DNA of 64,000 bases from Streptomyces sp. cg36 (GCF_041080675.1 NZ_CP163520.1:4526001-4590000), one strand, 5' to 3'. Positions 45,112-54,138 are shown, counted from the stretch's first letter. The notes: generated by a model not told the origin, from the letters alone. A program made the numbers and translations.

Positions 45112-45480
45112 TCAGGACGGGCCCTCCCCCTCCAGCCCCGCCAGGATCCTCCGGGGATCGAACGCCGCCCGCTGGCGCGTGATCTTGCCGTCCTCCACGT
45201 GGCTCCACGTCGCCACCAGGACCGGGTCGGTGACCCGGGTGTGGTGTTCGAACCAGGTCACCACGTCCGCCCCGTCGCTGAAGACCTTCCGGACCACGAT
45301 GTCCGTGTTGATCTCCGACACCTTCTCGATCTTCGCCCGGTACTCGTCCGCGCTGTGGGCGATGCCGAACGGGCCGGCGAAGTCCACGTCGTCGGCGAGC
45401 ACCGAACGCAGGGTGTCGAAGTCCTTGGCCTTCCAGGCGGCGTAGTAGGTGGAGGTCACGGATACGGGGGTGGCAGTCAC
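45112..45480 (-). CDS. SnoaL-like/NTF2-fold protein (copy 1)
   Basis: A 122-residue NTF2-like protein: VTSTYYAAWKAKDFDTLRSV, VDFAGPFGIAHSADEYRAKI and VTWFEHHTRVT. The fold is used by polyketide cyclases, small isomerases and PhzA/B, but this copy lacks the PhzB sequence features of 48904. It is the last gene of a minus-strand unit with an MFS exporter and a second SnoaL-like protein. The GTG at 45480 follows GAAGGGA. Catalysis is possible but not assignable. Confidence 0.82.
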   Translation of the reverse strand: MTATPVSVTSTYYAAWKAKDFDTLRSVLADDVDFAGPFGIAHSADEYRAKIEKVSEINTDIVVRKVFSDGADVVTWFEHHTRVTDPVLVATWSHVEDGKITRQRAAFDPRRILAGLEGEGPS

Positions 45481-45538
45481 GCTCGTGTTCCCTTCGCAGG
45501 AGTCGGGGGAGTCGGGCGGTACCGGCGCAGGAGGCGGC

Positions 45539-47128
45539 TCAGCGGTTCAGGGCCGGCTCCTCCGTCCGCTGTGCGGCGGCGGCCGGGGCCGGTGCCGAGG
45601 AGGGGCGCGGGCTGCGCAGCAGCACCGCGCTGGCCACCGCCGCGAGCAGCATGAACGACGCCGCGACGGTGAGGCAGAGGTGGATGCCGTCGATGAACGC
45701 GAGGCTGAACGCGTGCATCATGCGCGGGGTGTCCGCGCCGAGGTCGACGGCGTGGATCGCGCCGAAGCCGCCGCTGTCGACCGCGCCGACGACCTGCTCG
45801 CGGGCCTGCGCCCCGAGGTGGGCGTCGGTGAGGCGGCCGGGCAGGGCGTCGGTGACCTTGGTGGTGAGCAGCGCGCTCATCAGGGCGGGGCCGAGCGCCG
45901 CGCCGACCTGGCGGAAGGCGTTGCTGCCGGCCGCGGCCATGCCCGCCAGCTGGTGCGGTACGGCGTTGATCGCGGTCGCGGTCATCGGCGCGAAGACCGC
46001 GCCGAAGCCGATGCCGAGGACGATCAGGCGCCAGGCGAGCTGGCCGAACGAGGTGTCGGCGTCGATGGACGTCAGGGAGAGCAGCGAGCCGGTGGCCAGC
46101 AGCAGACCCGTGGTGATCAGGATGCGGGCGGAGACCTTGTGCATGATCTGGCCGAAGATCGGCCCGGCCACCATCGCGGTGAAGGTGAACATCAGCATGC
46201 GGTAGCCCGCGTCCAGGGTGCCGAGCTGCTGCACCTGGCCGAGGTAGAGGCTGAGGACGAAGATGAAGCCGATCAGGCCGAGGAAGCTGATCATGGCGAC
46301 GAGGGCGGTGGCGCTGAACGCCGGGGAGCGGAAGAGCTTCAGGTCGAGCATCGGGCTCTCGCTGCGCGCCTCGGTGACGAGGAAGCCGACCAGGGCGACC
46401 GCCGCCAGGGCGAAGCCGACCAGTACGCGGGTCTCGCCGAAGGAGGAGCCGCCGCCCTCGATCACCGCGTACACCAGGGCGGTGATGGCGACGGCGGCGC
46501 TGATCTGGCCGGGCCAGTCGAGCTTGCGGGAGCCCGCCGCGCGGGAGTCGGCGACGTACCGGGCCGCGGCCACCATCGCGAGGAGCGAGGCGGGTATCGG
46601 CGCCAGGTAGATCCAGCGCCAGGAGGCGTGCTGCAGGATCAGGCCGGAGATCATCGGGCCGACGGCGAGCGCGCCCATCAGGGACGCGGTCCACATGCTG
46701 ATGTACTTGGCGCGCTCGCGCGGGTTGGGCACCGCGTGGCTGATCAGGCCGAGCGTGGCGGGCAGCAGCGCGGCGGCGCCGATGCCCGCGAACGCCTGGC
46801 CGGTCCACAGGACGGGGACGCTGTGGGCGCTGAGCGCGATGGCCGCGCCCACGGTGCAGAAGGCGAGTCCGGCCTGGAAGACCTTGCGGCGGCCGTGGAC
46901 GTCGCCGACGACGCCGGCGGTGAGGATGAGGGCCGCCATCGGCAGGACGAAGGCGTCGGTGACCCAGGACAGGTCGGCGGTCGAGGCGTCTAGGCTGCGC
47001 TGGATGGTCGGCAGGCTCACCGAGACCGTGGTGACCGGCAGATAGGCGACGAAGACGCCGACGCAGGCCATGACGATGGTGGCCGCGCGGCTGTCGCGCC
47101 CGCCCCTCGTCGTGGTCGTGGCATTCAC
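45539..47128 (-). CDS. DHA2-family MFS drug exporter (EmrB/QacA type)
   Basis: A 529-residue transporter with 14 hydrophobic segments and DHA2 motifs (LSWVTDAFVLPMAALILTAG, GDVHGRRKVFQAGLAF). Such proteins export aromatic and cationic drugs with protons; this is the likely phenazine exporter and self-resistance determinant. The GTG at 47128 is preceded by AAGGAG. It lies between two SnoaL-like genes on the same strand and is divergent from the LysR gene that heads the phz operon. Confidence 0.92.
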   Translation of the reverse strand: MNATTTTRGGRDSRAATIVMACVGVFVAYLPVTTVSVSLPTIQRSLDASTADLSWVTDAFVLPMAALILTAGVVGDVHGRRKVFQAGLAFCTVGAAIALSAHSVPVLWTGQAFAGIGAAALLPATLGLISHAVPNPRERAKYISMWTASLMGALAVGPMISGLILQHASWRWIYLAPIPASLLAMVAAARYVADSRAAGSRKLDWPGQISAAVAITALVYAVIEGGGSSFGETRVLVGFALAAVALVGFLVTEARSESPMLDLKLFRSPAFSATALVAMISFLGLIGFIFVLSLYLGQVQQLGTLDAGYRMLMFTFTAMVAGPIFGQIMHKVSARILITTGLLLATGSLLSLTSIDADTSFGQLAWRLIVLGIGFGAVFAPMTATAINAVPHQLAGMAAAGSNAFRQVGAALGPALMSALLTTKVTDALPGRLTDAHLGAQAREQVVGAVDSGGFGAIHAVDLGADTPRMMHAFSLAFIDGIHLCLTVAASFMLLAAVASAVLLRSPRPSSAPAPAAAAQRTEEPALNR

Positions 47129-47346
47129 TGAGTACTCCTTCGTTTCCCTGGAGAAGGGCATGCGTACGGGGACGCCCTTCGGCCGGGAGCTGCCGTCCGT
47201 ACCGCGGGCGGTGGGGGAGGGGAGGCGGGCCGCGCCGGACGGGCCCCCGCGGTGCGGGTGCCCCTCCGGCGCGGCCGGACGCCTCGCGTGGTGTGGCGTT
47301 GCGTCGTGCTGGGGGGAAGCCCCGGGGCCCGGGCGGGCCCGGAGCC

Positions 47347-47730
47347 TCAGAGTTCGGTGCTGACCTCGGTCAGATGGCAGCGGGTGATCTTGCCGCCGGT
47401 GACGGTGAAGTGCATGGCGATCGGGTTCACGCTCGTGTCGCCGTGGGCGAAGCCGGTGACGACCGCGTCCTGGCCGAGGACCAGGAAGTCCCGGTCGGGC
47501 ACGAAGACCTTGCCGAGCGAGGCGAAGAAGAGGGAGATGTCGGACCGGGTGGAACCGGGCCCCAGCGCACCGGCGTTGGCGGCGCCGGGGGCGAAGAAGT
47601 CCACGCGGTCGGCGAACAGGTCGAGCAGGCCCGTGAGGTCTCCGGCCCGCTGCCGGGCGAAGAACGCGGCGACCACCGCACGGGTGGTCGGTGACGTGAA
47701 CGCGCGCGGCTGGGTGGGCTGTTGGGCCAT
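47347..47730 (-). CDS. SnoaL-like/NTF2-fold protein (copy 2)
   Basis: A 127-residue NTF2-like protein: VVAAFFARQRAGDLTGLLDL, FADRVDFFAPGAAN and VTGFAHGDTSVN. It is the first gene of the unit with the MFS exporter and SnoaL copy 1; its start at 47730 faces the LysR gene across 124 bp. LysR regulators often control the divergent unit, so this set is probably induced together with the phz genes. Its chemistry is unknown. Confidence 0.82.
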   Translation of the reverse strand: MAQQPTQPRAFTSPTTRAVVAAFFARQRAGDLTGLLDLFADRVDFFAPGAANAGALGPGSTRSDISLFFASLGKVFVPDRDFLVLGQDAVVTGFAHGDTSVNPIAMHFTVTGGKITRCHLTEVSTEL

Positions 47731-47808
47731 CGGACGAGTCCTCTCGACGTGAAGCTGCCCGGTCGGCTTTCAGGGCTTTCGGGTACGTCTACTCTGCGCC
47801 GCCACCAC

Positions 47809-47827
47809 GTAGAAGTCCAACATCTAC
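47809..47827. promoter_or_regulatory. candidate LysR box between SnoaL2 and LysR genes
   Basis: GTAGA-N9-TCTAC is a symmetric element containing a T-N11-A core, in the form LysR-type regulators bind. It sits in an AT-richer stretch 28 bp before the LysR start and about 80 bp before the divergent SnoaL-like gene. Confidence 0.6.
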
Positions 47828-47854
47828 ATTTTCTGCGAACTATAATCAGTGGTT

Positions 47855-48748
47855 ATGGAACTGCGGCAGTTGGAGTACTTCGTCACCGTGGCCGAGCTGG
47901 CGAGCTTCACCCGGGCCGCCGAGGCGCTGCACGTGGCCCAGCCCGGGGTGAGCGCCCAAGTGCGCAAGCTGGAGCGGGAGCTGGGCCAGGACCTGCTCGA
48001 CCGCTCCAGCCGTACGGTGCGGGTGACCCCGGTCGGCGCCGCCGTGCTGCCGTACGCGCGGGCCGCGCTCGCCGCCGTCTCCGGGATCCGCGAGGCGGTC
48101 GACGAGCTCAGCGGTCTCGTACGGGGCCGGGTCACCATCGGGACCGTCATCTCCATGGGCAAGACCATCGACCTGCCGGGGCTGCTCGCCTCCTTCCACG
48201 AGGCGCACTCCGGGGTGGAGATCGGGCTGACCGAGGACAGTTCGGAGCACCTGGTGGAGGCGCTGCACTCGGGCCGCATCGATCTGGCCATCCTGGGCCG
48301 CACCGGCGCGCTGCCGCCCGGGATCGTCTACTACGACATCGTCGACGAGCCGCTGGTCGCGGCGGTGAGCCAGCACGACGCGCTGGCCGGGCGGCGCAGC
48401 GTCGCGCTCGGCGAGCTGGCCGAGCGCGCCCTGATCTGCCTGACCCCGGGGACGGGGCTGCGCAGCGTGGTGGAGGCCGCCTGCACGGCGGCGGGCTTCC
48501 GGCCGCACATCGCCTTCGAGGCCGCCGATCCGCACGTCCTGGCCCAGCTCGCCGGGCGCGGCCTCGGGGTGGCGCTGCTGCCGGTCTCGCCCGCCCTCGC
48601 CTACCGCGAGCAGCTCCATCTGCTGGACATCGTCGGCCCGCGCCCGCACGGCCGGCTCGCGCTGGCCTGGCGCACGGACGGCCCGACCAGTCCGGCCGGG
48701 GCCGCCCTCGTCGCGCACGCGCGCGCGTATCTGCCGGAGGCGCGCTGA
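47855..48748 (+). CDS. LysR-type regulator of the phenazine locus
   Basis: A 297-residue LysR protein with the N-terminal helix-turn-helix (MELRQLEYFVTVAELASFTR; AAEALHVAQPGVSAQVRKLE) and a substrate-binding-like effector domain. I start at the ATG at 47855 because homology begins at MELRQLEYF; a GTG two codons earlier is in frame and no strong ribosome site exists, so it may be leaderless. It precedes phzB by 155 bp on the same strand and is divergent from the exporter unit, with a likely binding site between. Confidence 0.92.
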   Translation: MELRQLEYFVTVAELASFTRAAEALHVAQPGVSAQVRKLERELGQDLLDRSSRTVRVTPVGAAVLPYARAALAAVSGIREAVDELSGLVRGRVTIGTVISMGKTIDLPGLLASFHEAHSGVEIGLTEDSSEHLVEALHSGRIDLAILGRTGALPPGIVYYDIVDEPLVAAVSQHDALAGRRSVALGELAERALICLTPGTGLRSVVEAACTAAGFRPHIAFEAADPHVLAQLAGRGLGVALLPVSPALAYREQLHLLDIVGPRPHGRLALAWRTDGPTSPAGAALVAHARAYLPEAR

Positions 48749-48903
48749 CCTCCCGGCGCCGGCCGCGCCCCGGCCCGCGCCCCGACTCCGTCAAGTCCGC
48801 ACGGGGTCTTGCCGGTACTTGCCAAAGTCCCCGAAGCGAAGTTGCCCCTGCCTCGCGCCCCGGAACAGGGTCGTCGCACACCTAGGCACAGGGAGGACGA
48901 GCG

Positions 48904-49392
48904 ATGTCGGAGACCACCCAGGCGCAGCCGTTCCAGGACGACGCGGAGCTGCGCGCGAGCAACCGCGCCATCGTCGAGCAGTACATGAACTGCCGCGGCG
49001 AGGACCGGCTCAAGCGCCATCTGCTCTTCACCGAGGACGGCGTCGGCGGCCTGTGGACCACCGACACGGGCGAACCGATCGCGATCCGCGGCCGCGACAC
49101 CCTGGGCGAGCACGCCGTGTGGTCGCTGCAGTGCTTCCCGGACTGGGTCTGGACCAATGTGGAGATCTTCGAGACGCAGGACCCGAACCGGTTCTGGGTG
49201 GAGTGCGACGGCGAAGGCAAGATCATTTTCCCGGGTTATCCCGAGGGCCACTACCGCAACCACTTCATCCATTCCTTCGAGTTCGAGAACGGGAAGATCA
49301 AGCTGGAGCGGGAGTTCATGAACCCCAACCAGCAGCTGCGCGCCCTGGGGATTCCGGTTCCGGCCGTGAAGCGCGAGGGAATTCCCACCTGA
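48904..49392 (+). CDS. phzB: PhzB, phenazine biosynthesis ketone-condensing protein
   Basis: A 162-residue NTF2-fold protein with strong PhzA/B identity: NRAIVEQYMNCRGEDRLKRH, GLWTTDTGEPIAI, WVECDGEGKIIFPGYPEG and the C-terminal QLRALGIPVP. PhzB promotes the condensation of two aminoketone molecules into the tricyclic hexahydrophenazine skeleton. Only one PhzA/B-type gene is present, as usual outside Pseudomonas. It is preceded by GGGAGGA and followed by phzF 57 bp downstream. Confidence 0.97.
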   Translation: MSETTQAQPFQDDAELRASNRAIVEQYMNCRGEDRLKRHLLFTEDGVGGLWTTDTGEPIAIRGRDTLGEHAVWSLQCFPDWVWTNVEIFETQDPNRFWVECDGEGKIIFPGYPEGHYRNHFIHSFEFENGKIKLEREFMNPNQQLRALGIPVPAVKREGIPT

Positions 49393-49449
49393 CCCGGACC
49401 GCTCCCGCCGCCCTCCTTTCCGTACGCCGACTCCAGGAGAGCCCGTTCC

Positions 49450-50283
49450 ATGCATGAGTACACGGTGGTGGACGCCTTCTCGCGCACTCCGCTCGAAGGC
49501 AATCCGGTGGCCGTCTTCTTCGACGCGGGCGATCTGCCCGCCGAGGCGATGCAGCGGATCGCCAACGAGATGAACCTCTCGGAGTGCACCTTCGTCCTCC
49601 CGGCCGAGCAGGGCGGCGACGCGCGCATCCGGATCTTCACGCCGGTCAACGAGCTGCCGTTCGCCGGGCATCCGATCCTCGGCACGGCGGTCGCCGTCGG
49701 ACGGCCCCGCAAGGCCGAACGGCTGCTCCTGGAGACGGCGATGGGGACCGTCCCCTTCGAGCTGACCCACGAGGACGACTCCACCTACGTCGAGATGCGC
49801 CAGCCCATCCCGGTGTGGGAGCCCTACGAGCACACCGCCGAACTGCTCGCGGCGCTCGGCGTGGACGCGTCCATCACCCCGGTCGAGGCGTACCGCAACG
49901 GGCCCCGGCACGTCCTGGTCGGCCTGGAGAGCGTCGAGGCGCTCTCCGCGCTGACCCCGGACCACAACGCGCTGCGCGCCTTCCCGGACATGTCCGCGTA
50001 CTGCTTCGCGGGCTCCGGCACGCACTGGCGCTCCCGGATGTTCTCCCCGGCGTACGGGGTCGTGGAGGACGCGGCGACCGGCTCCGCGGCGGGCCCGATC
50101 GCCATCCACCTGGCGCGCCACCGACTGGCCTCCTACGGACAGGACATAGAGGTCCTCCAGGGGGTCGAGATGGGCCGCCCGTCCCCCATGTACGCGCGCG
50201 CCGAGGGCTCGGGCGACCGGGTCGAGGCCGTGCACGTCGGCGGCCACGGCGCCGAGCTGGCCCGCGGCACCATCTACGTATAG
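49450..50283 (+). CDS. phzF: PhzF, trans-2,3-dihydro-3-hydroxyanthranilate isomerase
   Basis: A 277-residue member of the diaminopimelate-epimerase-like PhzF family with the catalytic glutamate at E45 in MNLSECTFVL, and NELPFAGHPILGTA and DAATGSAAGPIA motifs. It isomerises DHHA from PhzD to the aminoketone that PhzB dimerises. Length and active site match Pseudomonas PhzF. It lies between phzB and a flavin oxidase gene; the latter starts 12 bp after its stop. Confidence 0.97.
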   Translation: MHEYTVVDAFSRTPLEGNPVAVFFDAGDLPAEAMQRIANEMNLSECTFVLPAEQGGDARIRIFTPVNELPFAGHPILGTAVAVGRPRKAERLLLETAMGTVPFELTHEDDSTYVEMRQPIPVWEPYEHTAELLAALGVDASITPVEAYRNGPRHVLVGLESVEALSALTPDHNALRAFPDMSAYCFAGSGTHWRSRMFSPAYGVVEDAATGSAAGPIAIHLARHRLASYGQDIEVLQGVEMGRPSPMYARAEGSGDRVEAVHVGGHGAELARGTIYV

Positions 50284-50295
50284 AGAGGCTCTCCT

Positions 50296-51684
50296 GTGAG
50301 CGTGCCCGCAGACATCGCGAGCGAAGGCCCGGTCCTCGGCCCCCAGTCGGCGGGTTACGAGGAGGAACTGGCCTCCTACCAGCTGGGGTTCGGCCAGCGC
50401 CCCGACGTCGTCGTGGGCGCCACCGGACCGGAGGACGTCCGGGCCGCGGTGCGCCTCGCCGCCGGGCGCGGACTGCCGCTGGCCGTCCAGTCCACCGGCC
50501 ACGGCCTGCCCGGCGACCGCTCCGGCGGCGTCCTGCTGACCACCGGCCGCATGCGCGGGGTGGAGGTCGACCCGGACCGGGGCACCGCCCGCATCCAGGC
50601 CGGCACGCCCTGGGGCGACGTGATCCAGGCCGCCGCCCGGCACGGCCTCGCGCCGCTGTCCGGCAGCACGGTCGGCGTCGGCGCGGTCGGCTACACGCTC
50701 GAAGGCGGCATCGGCCTGCTCGCCCGCACCTACGGCTTCGCGGCCGACCTGGTGACGGCGGCGGACGTGGTCACCGCCGACGGACGGCTGCGGCACGTCA
50801 CCGCCGAGAGCGAGCCGGACCTGTTCTGGGCGCTGCGCGGCGCGGGCGGCAACTTCGGCGTCGTCACCTCGCTGGAGACCCGGCTGGTGCGCCAGCCCCG
50901 GATCTACGGCGGCGGGCTCTACTTCGGCGAGGAGCAGGTCCCCGACGCGCTCTCCGGCTGGCTCGACTGGACGGCGGGCCTGGGCGAGGCGATGACCTCC
51001 TCGATCGGCCTGGTCCCCTTCCCGGACAAGCCCGCGGTGCCGCCGCAGGTGCGCGGCAAGTACACCGCCCACATCCGGATCGCGCACACCGGCAGCGAGG
51101 CCGAGGGCGTGGCCACGGTCGCGCCGCTGTACGGGATCGGCCCGGTCGTCCTGGACACGCTCACCGAGATGCCGTACACCGACTCGGACGCCATCTACCG
51201 CGACCCGCCGACGCCGATGGCCTACTACGGCACCAACGTCATGGTGGAGACGGTCGACCACAAGGACGCCGCCCGGCTGCTCGAACTGACCGGCCCGCAG
51301 AGCGGGATGAACTGCGTGGTCCAGCTCCAGCACCTCGGCGGCGCCGTCGCCCGCCGCCCCGAGGTGGCCTCGGCGGTCGGCCACCGCGACGCGCGCTACC
51401 TGGTGCGGGTGCTCAGCCGGATCGCCCCGGGCGCCGGATCCGCCGCCGCGCTGGCCGCGCGCGCCGACCACGACCGGGTCTTCGACCTCTTCGGGGACCG
51501 GGTGCTCGGCGCCGCCCCCAACTTCCTGCTCGGCGGCCCGGTCACGCCCGAGCAGGTGCGGGCCTGCTACGAGGAGCCGGACTTCCGGCGGCTCGCGGCG
51601 CTGAAGGCCGCGTACGACCCGGCGAACGTGTTCCGGGCGTACCACAACATCGCCCCGGCGGGCGGCGCCACGGCCGCCGTCTGA
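50296..51684 (+). CDS. berberine-bridge-type FAD-linked oxidase (copy B)
   Basis: A 462-residue paralogue of the oxidase at 36422. H69 in QSTGHGLPG is the probable FAD-linking histidine; the second linking cysteine is absent (GSTVGVG). The C-terminal motif is YDPANVFRAYHNIAP. Its position 12 bp after phzF suggests it oxidises a phenazine or a dihydro-phenazine intermediate; in the absence of phzG in view, it might serve in aromatisation, though that is speculative. Confidence 0.9.
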   Translation: MSVPADIASEGPVLGPQSAGYEEELASYQLGFGQRPDVVVGATGPEDVRAAVRLAAGRGLPLAVQSTGHGLPGDRSGGVLLTTGRMRGVEVDPDRGTARIQAGTPWGDVIQAAARHGLAPLSGSTVGVGAVGYTLEGGIGLLARTYGFAADLVTAADVVTADGRLRHVTAESEPDLFWALRGAGGNFGVVTSLETRLVRQPRIYGGGLYFGEEQVPDALSGWLDWTAGLGEAMTSSIGLVPFPDKPAVPPQVRGKYTAHIRIAHTGSEAEGVATVAPLYGIGPVVLDTLTEMPYTDSDAIYRDPPTPMAYYGTNVMVETVDHKDAARLLELTGPQSGMNCVVQLQHLGGAVARRPEVASAVGHRDARYLVRVLSRIAPGAGSAAALAARADHDRVFDLFGDRVLGAAPNFLLGGPVTPEQVRACYEEPDFRRLAALKAAYDPANVFRAYHNIAPAGGATAAV

Positions 51685-51742
51685 CCCGCCCGCCGACCCC
51701 GCGGCCTCCGCTTCGGGAACCACGCTTCAGGAAAGGAACACC

Positions 51743-53230
51743 ATGCCCAGCATCGGCGTGATCGGCTGCGGAACCGTGGGTGCCTGCCTGGTGGCGGCCC
51801 TGGCCGCCCGGGCGGACCGGTTCACCGGCCCCAACGAGCTCGTCCTGGTGGACCGCCCCGAGGGCCGCTGGCGCGGTCGCGCCTACCAGCGCGACACCGA
51901 CGCGGTCCTCGCCAACGGGCCGATGATCGGCATGTCGCTGTACGCGGGCGACCCCGAGCACGGGGTGCGCTGGGCGCAGGCCAAGGGCCTGGAGGTGCAC
52001 CCCGACGAGCGCGGTGTGCACCGCTTCCTGTCCCGGCCGGTCTACGGCAGCTATCTGGAGGACGCCGTCGAGGAGGCGCTGGCGACCCTGCGCGCCGCGG
52101 GCTGGACCGTCCGCGACATCCCGGAGACGGCCGCCGCCATCGAGCCCGACGGGTCCGGCGTCGTCATCCGCACCGAGAACCACAGCGCCCGCGTCGACCA
52201 CGTGGGCCTGTGCCTGGGGGGCCGCGCCGACCACGACGCCTACGGGCTGCGCGGCACCCCGCACTACATCGACGACCCGTACCCGCTGCGCGAGGCGCTC
52301 GCCGAGGTCCCGGCCGACGCCGAGATCGCGGTGCTCGGCTCCGGGATGATCGCCACCGATGTGCTGATGGCGCTGCGCGCCTTCGGCCACCGGGGCCGGG
52401 TCACCCTCGCCTCCCGGTCCGGGCTGCTGCCGTCGGTGCGCCGCAAGGCCGCGCCGGTGCGGCCCAGCGTGCTCACCGCCGAGAAGCTGGCGTCGCTGCC
52501 CCGGCCGGTGCGGCTCGCCGACGTGGTGGCGCTCGCCGAGGCCGAAGTGGCGGGCGCGGGCGGCGACTTCACGGCGATCGCCGCCGATCTGCTGGACCCC
52601 GAGCCCGCCGAGGAGCGGCTCCGCCGCCAGCTGGCCGACTCGCTCTCCGACGACATCGGCACCCAGCTGATCCAGCGCGCGGTCATCGACATCGGCCAGG
52701 ACCTGTGGCTGGCGCTCGGCGAGGGCGACAAGCAGGAGGTGCTGAGCGAACTGCACGCCCGGCTGTGGAGCTTCGCCTCGCCCATCCCGCGCACCACCGC
52801 CGAGAAGCTGGTGGAGCTGTACGACGCGGGCCGGCTGCGGGTGCGTCCCGGCGTCGACGCCGTCGAGCGGGACGGCGACGGCTTCCGGCTGCGGTACGAG
52901 CAGGGCCCCGAGGACCGGGCGGACCTGGTGGTCAACGCGGTCACCTCGGCCTACCGGCCGGAGCCGCCGTCGGCGGGCGGGCTGCTGGGCCTGGCCCGCA
53001 CCGCCGGATTCCTCACCGACCACGAGCACGGCGGCATCCGGGTCGAGGAGGCCACCGGCAAGGCGCTCGACGACTCCGGGCGGGCCGACGACCGGGTCTT
53101 CGTGCTCGGTGAACTCACCCGGGGCGCCTACTACTTCGTGAGCGCGGTGGCCTCCTTCACCCGCCGCGCCGACGAGATCGCCGAGAGTCTGGCGGCGCTC
53201 CCGGCGCCGGTCCCCTCCGCCGCGCACTGA
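51743..53230 (+). CDS. FAD/NAD(P)-binding oxidoreductase
   Basis: A 495-residue flavoprotein with the dinucleotide motif IGVIGCGTVGACLVAAL at the N-terminus, GRWRGRAYQRDTDAVLANGP (typical of the FAD-NAD(P)-binding PF13454-type group) and a second nucleotide motif AVLGSGMIATDVLMAL in the middle. It may hydroxylate or oxidise the phenazine core; the exact reaction is not predictable. It is the last gene of the LysR-phzB-phzF-oxidase unit and is followed by a strong stem-loop. Confidence 0.85.
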   Translation: MPSIGVIGCGTVGACLVAALAARADRFTGPNELVLVDRPEGRWRGRAYQRDTDAVLANGPMIGMSLYAGDPEHGVRWAQAKGLEVHPDERGVHRFLSRPVYGSYLEDAVEEALATLRAAGWTVRDIPETAAAIEPDGSGVVIRTENHSARVDHVGLCLGGRADHDAYGLRGTPHYIDDPYPLREALAEVPADAEIAVLGSGMIATDVLMALRAFGHRGRVTLASRSGLLPSVRRKAAPVRPSVLTAEKLASLPRPVRLADVVALAEAEVAGAGGDFTAIAADLLDPEPAEERLRRQLADSLSDDIGTQLIQRAVIDIGQDLWLALGEGDKQEVLSELHARLWSFASPIPRTTAEKLVELYDAGRLRVRPGVDAVERDGDGFRLRYEQGPEDRADLVVNAVTSAYRPEPPSAGGLLGLARTAGFLTDHEHGGIRVEEATGKALDDSGRADDRVFVLGELTRGAYYFVSAVASFTRRADEIAESLAALPAPVPSAAH

Positions 53231-53243
53231 CACACGGAACCAC

Positions 53244-53287
53244 CGCCTCCCGGGCCGACGGCACACCAGCCGCCGGCCCGGGAGGCG
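53244..53287 (+). terminator. 14-bp stem terminator ending the phzBF operon
   Basis: CGCCTCCCGGGCCG (53244-53257) and CGGCCCGGGAGGCG (53274-53287) pair perfectly around a 16-nt loop, 14 nt after the stop of the FAD protein gene. Confidence 0.85.
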
Positions 53288-53305
53288 TTGTGCGTCCGGA
53301 GCTCT

Positions 53306-53365
53306 GTACGGGGTCCTGTCCCGGGTCTTGTCCGGGGTCTTGTCCGGGGTCTTGTCCGGGGCCCG
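53306..53365. repeat. five tandem 12-bp repeats (GTCCGGGGTCTT)
   Basis: Five head-to-tail units of 12 bp begin at 53306, 53318, 53330, 53342 and 53354; the middle ones read GTCCGGGGTCTT exactly and the ends carry one to four changes. They sit directly after the operon terminator. The 12-bp period is close to one helical turn, so repeated protein binding on one face is conceivable. Confidence 0.85.
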
Positions 53366-54064
53366 GTGGGCGAAAGTTTCAGGTGCCCGATAGTTGCCTC
53401 AACCTCCTTTATTCGCGCGCGCTTTGAGGGGTTCGGACGGTGGCGCGGGCCCGCGCGTGCCCGTTCGCGCTCCCGCGGCTGCCCGTTCGCGCCGCGCGGC
53501 TCACGTGTCAACGCCGGTGAATTCGCCGGGAGTTCACGTCCGTACCGGTCCGGCGTCGCGCCCCGGGGAACCGGAACCCCGCGCGGTGGGCGCTCCCGGG
53601 CAGGTCGGGCGCGGTGCGTGCTTTCGCGGCGGAATGCGGGAACGGGCGTCGGCCGGGACGGCCGGAGCCCGTTGCCGGCGGCGCGCGGCGGAATTCCGCG
53701 AACCGGCGGTAATTCCGGGCCCCGGCTCCGGGGCGGGTGACGGGTCCGGCGGCACCCGGTTTTCGCGATGGCAATGGAAAGAAAACTCAAAGGGATCGCA
53801 ATCCGCTGTCCGTGGCCCGGGAATTGATTTGGGGGAATCGTTCCGTGTGAATTCCCCGGCTCCTGGTGCGGGCGGCCCGGACGAGGGGGCGGGGGACCCG
53901 CCACCGGGGCCGGTGCCGTGCCCGCGACCCGGGCGCGGCACCGGCCCCGCGCCCCGAACGGCCCGCTGTGGACGGCCTTGAGACGACCCTGGGCCCCCTG
54001 TCCCGGCCCTTATTCGATACCGTTGGCGAGGTGTCCGGAGCGGCATCCTCCGCAGGTGAGCAAC
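53366..54064. other. long gene-free interval upstream of the GAF-PucR gene
   Basis: About 700 bp with no supported gene; ORFs here lack start sites and homology. The part around 53770-53850 is AT-richer (for example AAAGAAAACTCAAAGGGATC) and could hold a further promoter or small RNA. The interval ends in the promoter at 54065. Confidence 0.5.
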
Positions 54065-54093
54065 TTGACCCGCTCTACGGAGGAACGTAAGTT
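54065..54093 (+). promoter_or_regulatory. sigma-70-like promoter of the GAF-PucR gene
   Basis: TTGACC (54065-54070), a 17-bp spacer, then TAAGTT (54088-54093) match the vegetative promoter pattern TTGAC/TAnnnT with ideal spacing. The start codon follows 46 bp after the -10 box. Confidence 0.65.
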
Positions 54094-54138
54094 CGATCAG
54101 GGCTAGCGCCCTGTTTCGAGCCTATGGGGGGCGGCGTC

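Noticed and set aside
45112..47730. PhzA/PhzB assignment for the two SnoaL-like proteins
   Set aside because: They share only the NTF2 fold; the PhzB signature sequences occur solely in the protein at 48904.
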